This document shows, one piece after another, positions 34,142-42,262 of a stretch of DNA of 50,686 nt. Location: the NCBI GenBank assembly GCA_030835085.1, contig JAUQWQ010000144.1:1-50686 (forward strand), written 5' to 3'. The position numbers and the translations under genes were made by a program. The notes beneath the pieces were generated by a model. The model saw only the letters and a list, made by a program, of their open reading frames with translations. It searched no databases and was not told the DNA's origin. The DNA is from Ignavibacteria bacterium. GTDB taxonomy: Bacteria > Bacteroidota > Ignavibacteria > Tepidaquicellales > OLB5. The first letter of the stretch is position 1. Every line of letters begins with the position of its first letter.

Positions 34142-34521
34142 AGTGATATGTATTTATTATTTTTAAACTGGACTAAAACAATAAGATAATTTTATTGCTG
34201 CGAACGGATATCATTTAAAACTCATCAAAATTCACAGTGATCAATTACAATATTAATCAATTGTGCGATAGATTACAACTGTATATTTGATTCAACGTAA
34301 ATGTATGGATATATTGATTACAATTGCAAACCTGGTTTTAAAAAGGCAGCATTCTGTTTGAGTAAAAAATCATTTAGGTACCGGTTTCTTTAATAATTGA
34401 ACCGGTAAATTTCCAATATTGCATTTTTTGAGGGTAATTTGACGTATTTAGGGTATTATTAAAGCCTTGCAGATATAATGAATGGTTTTTAGATTTATAT
34501 ATTATAAATTATAAAAATGCA
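34142..34521. other. 380-base AT-rich spacer with one hairpin
   Basis: Divergent upstream regions of the GT4 gene (- strand) and the lipoprotein gene (+ strand). It contains an inverted repeat TACCGGTT / AACCGGTA with a 13-base loop (34379-34407) and two GATTACAA stretches near 34270 and 34318. No gene is visible; it probably holds the promoters of both genes. A TTTG at 34438-34441 is a possible -33 element for the lipoprotein, but no matching -7 is clear. Confidence 0.45.
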
Positions 34522-35505
34522 ATGAAAATAACATCTTATTTTTTAGCGATTTTGGTTATTACCTGTAGTGTTTTTTATTATGGCTGCGATGATGCCGGTA
34601 AAATTCCCGTGGAAGAAACAGCAGGAGCTGTAAAATTTACTCAAAACGTGAAACTGCTTCCATTGGATCCCGTTATAGACGGCTACTATAATTTATTCGT
34701 GATTTTAACTGATTCATTCGGAACACCGCGTGCTTCCCATCTTGGAAGATTTAATGTTCTGGCAAATGGTACACTGGTTGATCCCAGCGGTAACCCAATG
34801 ACTCTTACCATGAATCCTAATGATACTATTGACCTGGGAAGGGCACTTTATTCTATAATAAGCATTGATATTGGAGTGGTAAATCAGCCGGGACCATCAA
34901 GAATTATTGCAGGACCTGTAACAGTACATGCTGATTCCATTACTGCAAGACTGGTTATTAACGATACTCTCGCTGTTGGTTCGGCAATGACTGCAGCGCT
35001 TGGACCAAACAGCGTTTTATATATAGTAAATACCCCAACAGGTACATCAGGTGATTGCGGAAAAGGGATTTGGTTCTGTGATGAATCCGGAGTGCGTTCA
35101 TGGCCTGTAGGAAGTAATCTTACCCCGGGCTGGGGCTGGCAATATCACGGTTATATAAGGAATAAAGCAACTGGCCAGGTATATTCTACCGGGACATTTT
35201 ATGATGCTGATAATTTTGACTCTGACGGAGCAGGTGCCTGTGCGGATACTTTAGGAACGGCATACAGTAAACCCGGGCAGGACTGGGTTAAAACAGGCTG
35301 CGCCAATATAACAAATATACTTGACGGCAATCATGAAGTATTTGCAACCCTTGAACCGGAGTTCAGATCAGGCAGCGCACCTCCGTTTGTATTGAAGTTT
35401 TATTATCAGGGTAATATAATATCAAGCATAGGCTGCAACAGAAGAGATAATATGTTTACACAGAGGGCGAATATTCCGGATGTGTACCTAAGAATTTCAA
35501 GGTAA
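34522..35505 (+). CDS. Secreted lipoprotein, unknown function
   Basis: A 327-residue lipoprotein-like protein. Residues 1-21 are a signal sequence with the lipobox VFYYGC, giving lipidated Cys22. The rest is beta-rich and polar, without a recognised domain. Residues ~30-140 hold hydrophobic/polar alternation typical of a beta sandwich (LLPLDPVIDGYYNLFVILTD). The second half has several cysteines (in GDCGKGIWFCDESGV, DGAGACADTLG, WVKTGCANI, IGCNRR) that could pair. It stands alone on the + strand inside a - strand glycan region and has its own terminator, so it is probably an independent unit. Function is unknown to me. Confidence 0.7.
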   Translation: MKITSYFLAILVITCSVFYYGCDDAGKIPVEETAGAVKFTQNVKLLPLDPVIDGYYNLFVILTDSFGTPRASHLGRFNVLANGTLVDPSGNPMTLTMNPNDTIDLGRALYSIISIDIGVVNQPGPSRIIAGPVTVHADSITARLVINDTLAVGSAMTAALGPNSVLYIVNTPTGTSGDCGKGIWFCDESGVRSWPVGSNLTPGWGWQYHGYIRNKATGQVYSTGTFYDADNFDSDGAGACADTLGTAYSKPGQDWVKTGCANITNILDGNHEVFATLEPEFRSGSAPPFVLKFYYQGNIISSIGCNRRDNMFTQRANIPDVYLRISR

Positions 35506-35531
35506 GTTAATAATTAAACTGAAATTTTATT

Positions 35532-35555
35532 AACCTCCGGTAAATTGACCGGAGG
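35532..35555 (+). terminator. Hairpin after the lipoprotein gene
   Basis: ACCTCCGGT / ACCGGAGGT form a perfect stem with the loop AAATTG, 26 bases after the stop. It is followed by TAATTAAAA rather than a T-run, so alone it is a weak terminator; it probably acts with the next hairpin. Confidence 0.6.
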
Positions 35556-35566
35556 TAATTAAAACC

Positions 35567-35600
35567 AAAACTGCATCTTTTAAAGATGCAGTTTTTTTAT
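35567..35600. terminator. Bidirectional Rho-independent terminator between convergent genes
   Basis: AAAACTGCATCTTT / AAAGATGCAGTTTT is a strong stem with A-runs at its left and T-runs at its right, so it can terminate both the lipoprotein gene (+) and the O-antigen-ligase-like genes (-) that converge here. Confidence 0.88.
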
Positions 35601-35630
35601 TCGGAAATACTTTTGAATGTAAACAATTCT

Positions 35631-37025
35631 TTATAGTTCGTACTTGCTTTCCATGTTTTCATATTTATATACAAAGGCAGCAATATAAAAAGCACTGTTA
35701 AAAAAGCCCATTAACCCAACGGTTAGACCGGTATAAGAATAATTTATGACTGAATCAAAAAAGAGACGCGATAAAAAAATCAGCACAAAAAAGATCAATA
35801 GATCATTATAGACGGATCGTTTTAAGATCACAACTGAAGTAATAACGTAATATACCTGGAACAGCAGAGCAATTATGAACCCTATCAGCCCGTATGCAGT
35901 AAGTACAGATGCCCAGCCCACATCAGAAAAACCCCAGGCATAAATACTTTCCTGTACAGTTTCGGGTTTTAATACCCATAGCGGATGCATACCGATACCG
36001 ATAAAGATATTTCCGTTTTGCCATAAAAACAGCAGCGCCTCAATATTTGCAAGCCTTGTGCCGTATGTTCCTTCTTTGAATTTATAGTCATCCTGCCCCT
36101 GCGAGACCCTGGCCTCAATAGCTTCAACCAGAAAATCTGACTGCGGTATAAATATTGAAAATGAATATGCCAGGGCAGAAACCAAAACTGTGACGATAAC
36201 AATTTGCCGGAATGCCAGCCGGAATTCTTTTTTCTTTAAAGCATACCAAACAAGGATCATAATAATTGTTATTACAAAATAAAGCCAGGCAGCTCTTCCA
36301 AATGCAAGTATATGAGGGATTATGAACAGGATAACCAAAATCAATTGGTAAAACCTGAAACGTTTAGTAACCCATTGGTATATAAAGCCGAGGAAGAACA
36401 ATTCCCCGTAAAAAGTACCGCCATAAACCCGGAATACTTTTAATCCCCCGGGAAGGCTTTGTTCCGAAATACCAATATCCGGAAGGAAAGCGATACCGGT
36501 TAATGCGCTTAAAATGTAAAGAAAGTTTGAAATAATGGCAACGGGAAGCATAATTTTTATCAGGTAACCTAAACCTCTGCGTTTAATAAGCAAAAGGAAC
36601 GGAAATACAAGGAAACACAACCAAAGGTTTTTCAGTCTGAAGAATAGTTCTATTGCGTTATAGTCGTATTTAATAGAACTGATAATATATTGGAATAAAA
36701 AATATACCAGCAGCATTTTAGGGATAAGTAGAGCCCTGCTGTGATATAAATTTGGAAATTCTTTAACATTAAAAAGGGAATATACTGTTAAGCCGTATAA
36801 CAGAAAATCTGAAACCCTCATATTCCTGTAGACAAAGTAGAATTGTTTGGGAATAAGACCAAGAGTTCCGTTTTCAATAAAGAAAATAAGAAAAATACCC
36901 CATGCCAGCAGCTTGGTATTCAGCGTGAGATAATTCTTTTCTATAAGAATGTCGCCGAAACTGGGTTTGTTATTATTCTTATTACCAGCAGTTACACGGA
37001 AATTATTTGCCAGGCGTACTACCAA
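35631..37025 (-). CDS. O-antigen ligase/polymerase-like membrane protein (tandem copy 2)
   Basis: A 464-residue membrane protein with ten or more hydrophobic helices and the layout of Wzy/WaaL-like proteins (O-antigen ligase family). The large periplasmic loop is around SFSIFIPQSDFLVEAIEARV to YAWGFSDVGWASVL. It is highly similar to the neighbour at 37045: shared YRN/SxRxSxxxLYxL, FRLKNLWLCFLVFPFLLLIK, ALTGIAFLPDIGISEQSLPG, FGRAAWLYFVI, EGTYGTRLANI, and GIGMHPLWVLKPETVQESI. Start TTG 37025. Such proteins join or polymerise lipid-linked glycan units at the periplasmic face. The two likely arose by duplication; their different division of labour is unknown. Confidence 0.82.
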   Translation of the reverse strand: MVVRLANNFRVTAGNKNNNKPSFGDILIEKNYLTLNTKLLAWGIFLIFFIENGTLGLIPKQFYFVYRNMRVSDFLLYGLTVYSLFNVKEFPNLYHSRALLIPKMLLVYFLFQYIISSIKYDYNAIELFFRLKNLWLCFLVFPFLLLIKRRGLGYLIKIMLPVAIISNFLYILSALTGIAFLPDIGISEQSLPGGLKVFRVYGGTFYGELFFLGFIYQWVTKRFRFYQLILVILFIIPHILAFGRAAWLYFVITIIMILVWYALKKKEFRLAFRQIVIVTVLVSALAYSFSIFIPQSDFLVEAIEARVSQGQDDYKFKEGTYGTRLANIEALLFLWQNGNIFIGIGMHPLWVLKPETVQESIYAWGFSDVGWASVLTAYGLIGFIIALLFQVYYVITSVVILKRSVYNDLLIFFVLIFLSRLFFDSVINYSYTGLTVGLMGFFNSAFYIAAFVYKYENMESKYEL

Positions 37026-37044
37026 TTTTTTGAAATTAAATTAA

Positions 37045-38475
37045 TTATTTTAGAATCCCTCTTTTTTTATAATTTTCATACATAAAAACAAGTACGGGAA
37101 TATATATATTTAACCCGCTGAAAAAGCCCCATAATCCGGTTGAAACAAAAATAAACGAAAAACCAGCCGTACTATCAAAAACCAATTTTGTAAATAACAG
37201 TATGACCATAAAAGTATATAAGCTGACTTTAGGTGAGTGCCTAATAATTTTGAATGAAATAAAAATATAATAGAACTGAATTATCAGTGTTATCAGTAAT
37301 CCTACCAGTCCGTAAGCCGCAAGCACTGCAGGCCAGCTTACATCACTTAGTGCTCCGTAGATTATTGTCTCCTCGTATGAATCGGGGCCGATAACCCACA
37401 TTGGATGAAAACCAATGCCAAAAAAGATATCGCTGTTCATCCATAAATAGATCAGCGAACTATTCTGTGTATTTACCCGGGTGCCGTATGTGCCTTCATC
37501 ATATTTAACATCTTCCTGTCCCTGGAATATCCTGGAGCTTAGTGCATCTACGTAATAATCAGATTCAGGAATGAACTTTATGAAGGCGAAAGTAATACTT
37601 AAAGCCATAATGATAAGCAGAACACTTTGCCTGAATAAGATCTTGTAATTCCTTTTATTCAGAGAGTTAACCACAACCATGGCAAGAATAGTAAAGACAA
37701 AACTAACCCATGCAAGCCTCCCGAATGCCAGAATATGCGGAATAATAAACAGCGCTACAAGCCCCATTTGCCACAACCGGAACCTTTTTGTTATCCAGTA
37801 ATATACAATGCCCAGAAAGTACAGCTCTCCGAAGAAGGTACCCCCGAATACCCGGAATACTTCAATATCACCGGGCAGGCTTTGCCTGATGATCTCCACA
37901 TCCGGCAGAAAAGGAATGCCGGTAAGCGCTGTTATGATATAAAGCAGATTTGAAATAACAGCAACAGGGAATATTAATTTTATAAGAAAAGGCAACCCGC
38001 CTCTTTTTATCAGCAGCAGAAAAGGAAAAACAAGAAAGGATGTCCAGAGACCTTTGAGCCTGAAAAAATATTCTATTGGACCGAAATTATACCGTAAATA
38101 ACTTACTAAAAATTCAAACAGTATATATAAAAGAAAGATCTTGGTTATAAGGAACGATTTACTTTTAAAGAGATCTTTATATTCACGATATAGTATCAGT
38201 GAGTAAATTACAAGTGCATACAGTATCAATTCTGATAAACGGATGCTTCTGTATACCAGGTAATACTTCGGGGGGATAAGCCCAAGTGTTCCGTTTTGAA
38301 TGAAGTAATAAAGGAAAATGAAAAAAGCCAGAACTCTTGCCCTTAAATTTACGATCAGCTCATCTTTAAGGAAATTTTCGCTGTAAAGCATTGTGGTTTT
38401 ATCACCGCTTACAGAAGGGGCTCCTATTACCGGCATTCGTTTGGAGCGGTAACTATTTATTGATGTTTTTATCAA
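37045..38475 (-). CDS. O-antigen ligase/polymerase-like membrane protein (tandem copy 1)
   Basis: A 476-residue polytopic membrane protein, the tandem paralogue of the gene at 35631. It has a longer polar N-terminus (~50 residues before the first helix at LRARVLAFFIFLYYFIQNG). The Wzy/WaaL-type segments are FFRLKGLWTSFLVFPFLLLI, LTGIPFLPDVEIIRQSLPGD, FGRLAWVSFVFTILA, the loop GTYGTRVNTQNSSLIYLWMN and GIGFHPMWVIGPDSYEETI, and a helix pair at the end. Start TTG 38475. It lies 19 bases upstream of copy 2 and 41 bases downstream of the nucleotidyltransferase fusion gene, so all three are probably transcribed together. The catalytic loop carries conserved Arg/His candidates (R in GTR and H in FHPMW). 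Confidence 0.82.
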   Translation of the reverse strand: MIKTSINSYRSKRMPVIGAPSVSGDKTTMLYSENFLKDELIVNLRARVLAFFIFLYYFIQNGTLGLIPPKYYLVYRSIRLSELILYALVIYSLILYREYKDLFKSKSFLITKIFLLYILFEFLVSYLRYNFGPIEYFFRLKGLWTSFLVFPFLLLIKRGGLPFLIKLIFPVAVISNLLYIITALTGIPFLPDVEIIRQSLPGDIEVFRVFGGTFFGELYFLGIVYYWITKRFRLWQMGLVALFIIPHILAFGRLAWVSFVFTILAMVVVNSLNKRNYKILFRQSVLLIIMALSITFAFIKFIPESDYYVDALSSRIFQGQEDVKYDEGTYGTRVNTQNSSLIYLWMNSDIFFGIGFHPMWVIGPDSYEETIIYGALSDVSWPAVLAAYGLVGLLITLIIQFYYIFISFKIIRHSPKVSLYTFMVILLFTKLVFDSTAGFSFIFVSTGLWGFFSGLNIYIPVLVFMYENYKKRGILK

Positions 38476-38516
38476 TCAGATCGTTTATTTGAAAGCAATG
38501 AATTATTTCATGGCTG

Positions 38517-40970
38517 CTAACCGTGATATTTCCTGATTTTCTGGGAATATTCTTTTACAAGCTGTTCGGCGCGTTTGTGAGTTTTAGCTTCGGCATTTAC
38601 ATGAAATATCTCCCTTTCGCTATCGGGAATACAAAGCACCCATGTATATTCATCAAAAAATATTTTTATTCCGTCTATCATCTCTCTTTTAGCACCCTCA
38701 GAATCTTCAACCAGTTTGCGCATTATCTTACCTTTTTGATCCAGGGTACAGAATACATTGTTCTTTGCCATATGCAGCAGCGGGGTCTTCTTTTCTGTTT
38801 CGCTGAGCTTCTTATGCGATCTTGCTGCCAGCTCAAGAATTTTCATTATTGAGAACATTCCATCTGTTGCAAAAGAAAATTCAGGAAAAATTACACCGCC
38901 TTTTGTTCCGCCTGCAAGCTCAACATCAGGGTCCGCAGTGGCGTTCATTATAGCAAAGTGTGAATCTTTCACCCGAACTATATCAGTAAAATATTTTTTT
39001 GCAACTATATCAATTTCACCCGAAGCCTGAATAGGAACCGCAATTTTCTTGGTTTTGGGATAGAGGCTCAGATACATATATACCACAAGGCTTAAAAAGC
39101 GGTCATAACTTAATATTTTACCGGTATCATCAACAAGATAGATCTTCTCACCTCCCGCATCAATTAAAAAGCCTGCATCATATTTAAGCGAAGTTACTAT
39201 ATATGAAAGCTGCTGCAGGGCGGTTTTAAATTCTTCAGGTGAGCGTGACTGCTTTGCTGAATCCAAATGAGAATCAAGGGTAACAAGCTCAATATTAAAA
39301 TCCCCCAGTATGTTAGGCAGAATTGTTGAAGTTATACCATGAGAGAAATTAATTGCAATTTTAAATTTTCTGCGGTTTATAACTTCCTTATCAAGCAAAG
39401 AAATGAACCGTTCACTGTAACTTTCATAAGTTCTTTCGGCATAATTAATCGAGCCTATCTTATCGAAGGGTATCGGGCGCGCATCGTTGGATATAACAAG
39501 GCGCTCAATTGATTTTATTTTTGCCGAAGAAAGGTCCTTTCCGTTTGAATCAAAAAAGATTATGTCGCATCTTGAGGAATCAAAAGGTGATTTCCTGACA
39601 AATATTCCGCCGGATGCTTTGCCTTTACCAAGCTCCTGCCGGAGAATTGGGATGGGTGTTGTCTGGTAATCAAGTACAGTTACGCCGCTTGAAAGCAGCC
39701 CGGATGTAATGGAGCCTTTTATCATAAGCGATACGTTATCAATATCACGCGAGATAAGTATTTTTGATTCAAGACCTGCAAATACCCCGTATGCCATTCC
39801 AAGTTTAGCGCTGAAATCAGGGGTAATTTCGATATTGCTCAAACCCGTAATACGGGAATCTGTAAAGAGTGTATCTTTCCATCTTTCTTCCCATATCAGG
39901 TTCTTTGTAACAACCGAATTGCTGTCAACTGTTTTTTGCGGCCATATTTTTACATCGCTGCGGATAGTGACATTATTTCCTACTACAACATTGCTTCCCA
40001 GAAACACATTTTCATTTACCCTGCAATTTGTCTTTAACCTTACGTTATCGCAGATTACATCATGGGTGACCCTGGAATTATCTTCAATTGAAACATTATT
40101 CCATAATATTGAATCTTTAACAACAGCCCCCGGGGCAATGTAACACTTGGCGCCAATTACTGAATTTATAACTTTTGCACCTTTAGATACTTTAGCGGAT
40201 GATGTAATAATGTTACCGTTTTTCAGCAGTCCCTTTGCAAGGGGAAGGTCAATCTTACCCTTTAGTGCTTCAAGATTGGTTTTGATATAATCATCCAGTG
40301 AGCCTATATCACGCCAATAGCCGCCAAGAGTGGCTCCGTATAACGGCATTTTATTTTTAAGCAGGTAGGGGAAAAGATCTTTCGAAAAATCACAGTCAGC
40401 TTTATTTCCCCGGGCCTTGGGAACCAGCCCAAGAGTATTTTTTTCAAGTACATAGATACCTGTGTTAATCGTATCACTGAACACTTCGCTCCACGAAGGT
40501 TTTTCGAAGAACTTTGTTATTTTTCCTTCTTTATCGGTCAATACAATTCCAAATTGCAGTGGATTCTTTGCACGGGTAAGCACAAGCGTTGAAACAGATT
40601 TTCTTTTTTCGTGAAATTTAACTGCCTGGGAAAGATCAAAATCAGTTACAACATCACCGCTGATTATTATGAACCGGTCATTAATAAGCTCATAACCGCA
40701 GTAAACTGCGCCGGCAGTGCCGTAATCTGCATCGGGTTTTACGTACTGTATCTTAACACCGAATTTTTTTCCATCCTTAAAATAATCACGGATAATTTCA
40801 GCCTGGTGATAGAGTATCATAATTATATCGGTTATCTCATGTTTTTTGAGAAGCTCGATAATATGCTCAATGATTGGCTTATTTAGAAGAGGTGTCATTG
40901 GTTTCGGTATATTCGCCGTAAGCGGTCTTAGCCTTGTGCCGAATCCGCCTGCCATTACAACTGCCTGCAT
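38517..40970 (-). CDS. Sugar-1-phosphate nucleotidyltransferase / LbH / phosphomutase-like fusion
   Basis: An 817-residue fusion. Residues ~1-235 are a nucleotidyltransferase (MAGGFGTRLRPLTANIPKPM, then YGTAGAVYCGYELI, EKPSWSEVFSDTINTGIYVL) of the kind that makes GDP- or dTDP-/UDP-sugars; mannose-1-phosphate guanylyltransferase-like is the closest described type. Residues ~250-355 are a left-handed beta-helix with hexapeptide repeats (SVIGAKCYIAPGAVVKDSIL). Residues ~375-817 are related to phosphomannomutase/phosphoglucomutase. In that domain the catalytic serine loop TASHNP is replaced by RKSPFD (Ser461 kept, His/Asn lost), and the metal loop DxDxDR is replaced by DAGGEK (~residue 600), so mutase activity looks lost or altered. 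It heads the O-antigen-ligase-like pair and probably provides activated sugar. Confidence 0.87.
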   Translation of the reverse strand: MQAVVMAGGFGTRLRPLTANIPKPMTPLLNKPIIEHIIELLKKHEITDIIMILYHQAEIIRDYFKDGKKFGVKIQYVKPDADYGTAGAVYCGYELINDRFIIISGDVVTDFDLSQAVKFHEKRKSVSTLVLTRAKNPLQFGIVLTDKEGKITKFFEKPSWSEVFSDTINTGIYVLEKNTLGLVPKARGNKADCDFSKDLFPYLLKNKMPLYGATLGGYWRDIGSLDDYIKTNLEALKGKIDLPLAKGLLKNGNIITSSAKVSKGAKVINSVIGAKCYIAPGAVVKDSILWNNVSIEDNSRVTHDVICDNVRLKTNCRVNENVFLGSNVVVGNNVTIRSDVKIWPQKTVDSNSVVTKNLIWEERWKDTLFTDSRITGLSNIEITPDFSAKLGMAYGVFAGLESKILISRDIDNVSLMIKGSITSGLLSSGVTVLDYQTTPIPILRQELGKGKASGGIFVRKSPFDSSRCDIIFFDSNGKDLSSAKIKSIERLVISNDARPIPFDKIGSINYAERTYESYSERFISLLDKEVINRRKFKIAINFSHGITSTILPNILGDFNIELVTLDSHLDSAKQSRSPEEFKTALQQLSYIVTSLKYDAGFLIDAGGEKIYLVDDTGKILSYDRFLSLVVYMYLSLYPKTKKIAVPIQASGEIDIVAKKYFTDIVRVKDSHFAIMNATADPDVELAGGTKGGVIFPEFSFATDGMFSIMKILELAARSHKKLSETEKKTPLLHMAKNNVFCTLDQKGKIMRKLVEDSEGAKREMIDGIKIFFDEYTWVLCIPDSEREIFHVNAEAKTHKRAEQLVKEYSQKIRKYHG

Positions 40971-41088
40971 AGTATGTTTTCCTTTATTTATTTAGCATTA
41001 ACACAGTCAATGCACTCCAAAGAAAAGCAAACAGGAAAAGTTAAAAACATAACAGATTATTTTTGCCTTTTGCTTTTTGCCTTTTTAC

Positions 41089-41703
41089 TTACTTATCTTT
41101 CTTCTTATCGAAATCAAAATTCACATCAGGAGCTTTATCTGTGCCCGGGGCTGATTTAAAATACTGCTTTTCCTTAAAGCCCATTATCTTAGCTGTGATA
41201 AGCGTAGGGAACCTGCGGACAGATGTGTTGTATTCCTGTACCGCTTCATTGAATTTTTTTCTTTCAACCGAAATTCTGTTTTCGGTGCCTTCCAGCTGTG
41301 ACTGAAGCTGCAGGAAGTTTTCGTTAGCCTTAAGCTGCGGATAATTTTCGGCTACAACAAGCAGCCTGGAAAGTGCGCCTGAAAGTTTATCCTGGGCATC
41401 TGAGAATTGTTTGAATTTCTCCTCATCACTCAGGTCATCTGTTGAGAGTTTTATCTGTCCGACCCTCGAACGGAGCTCTGTAACTTCGGTTAAAACACCC
41501 TTTTCGAAATCAGCATAACCCTGCACGGTTTTTACAAGGTTAGGAATAAGATCGGCTCTGCGCTGGTACTGGTTTTCTACCTGCGCCCAGGCCTGATTTA
41601 CTTTTTCATCCTGTTCAACCAGCGAATTATATCCGCATCCTGAAAAGGATGCAACAAATATCAAAAGTAATGTAAAATTGAAAATATGTTTAATTTTGGG
41701 CAT
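41089..41703 (-). CDS. lemA: LemA family lipoprotein
   Basis: A 204-residue LemA-type protein. The signal sequence ends in a lipobox, VASFSGC with Cys23, so lipid anchoring is likely. The family core follows: VNQAWAQVENQYQRRADLIP, NLVKTVQGYADFEKGVLTEV, then LLVVAENYPQLKANENFLQL and ENRISVERKKFNEAVQEYN, ending RRFPTLITAKIMGFKEKQYF, all classical LemA motifs. The C-terminal ~20 residues are charged. LemA proteins form long helical bundles at the membrane; their biological role is not firmly known. It lies 118 bases upstream of the nucleotidyltransferase fusion, in the same direction. Confidence 0.93.
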   Translation of the reverse strand: MPKIKHIFNFTLLLIFVASFSGCGYNSLVEQDEKVNQAWAQVENQYQRRADLIPNLVKTVQGYADFEKGVLTEVTELRSRVGQIKLSTDDLSDEEKFKQFSDAQDKLSGALSRLLVVAENYPQLKANENFLQLQSQLEGTENRISVERKKFNEAVQEYNTSVRRFPTLITAKIMGFKEKQYFKSAPGTDKAPDVNFDFDKKKDK

Positions 41704-42262
41704 AATTTTAGTATAATTTTAGGGAAAATTACGAAAGATAGTAATTAAATACAATTTGAAAAAAATTGCGGGAAAACAGGGGAATAAATCAAATTATTAG
41801 GCGGCAAAAAGCATGTTAAATGATAAATTTGTTTATTTTAATACATATAATTACCTTACTTTACAATAGAAATATTGGAATGATAATACTCATTGCTTTG
41901 TATATTTACAAAATAAAGTGAAGCTAAAAATACAAATAAAAAAACCAGCACTTTAATTAATTCATATTTAAATAATCTGATGAATTTTAACGGCGCGGAA
42001 TTTGAAAAATAAGATTGAGGGGCTTTTAAAGATATTGTTGTATTGAGCATTGGTATAAAATATAAAATAATTTAAACACTTTCAAATACAAATTTTGTTA
42101 AAATAAATAAGCTTAATATTACGATTCTGTTAAAAAGCGGTTATGAAACCGGCTATATTGTTAGAACAATACACAATGTACCTGTGACATAATAAAAAAC
42201 CCCGCAGACCAAGGCAGGGTTCCACACAAAAAAAAGCATAATATAACAAACGGCACACTCTA
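41704..42262. other. 559-base AT-rich spacer; possible 64-aa membrane peptide
   Basis: The region between the LemA gene and the helical-protein gene. It contains one possible - strand reading frame, 41856-42050 (64 residues, ATG at 42050), with a single hydrophobic helix (LIKVLVFLFVFLASLYFVNI). I do not recognise it, and codon pattern alone does not separate it from chance in such AT-rich DNA. The right part holds the terminator of the next gene. No other gene, repeat or RNA is visible. Confidence 0.35.
42192..42221 (-). terminator. Terminator of the helical-protein gene (copy A)
   Basis: On the - strand AACCCTGC / GCGGGGTT form a hairpin (one mismatch) followed by TTTTTTATT. It lies 42 bases beyond the stop codon at 42263. 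Confidence 0.75.

Noticed and set aside
39709-40143. 144-residue + strand frame opposite the nucleotidyltransferase fusion
   Set aside because: It lies entirely opposite a conserved beta-helix and mutase region; hydrophobic bias comes from the complement.
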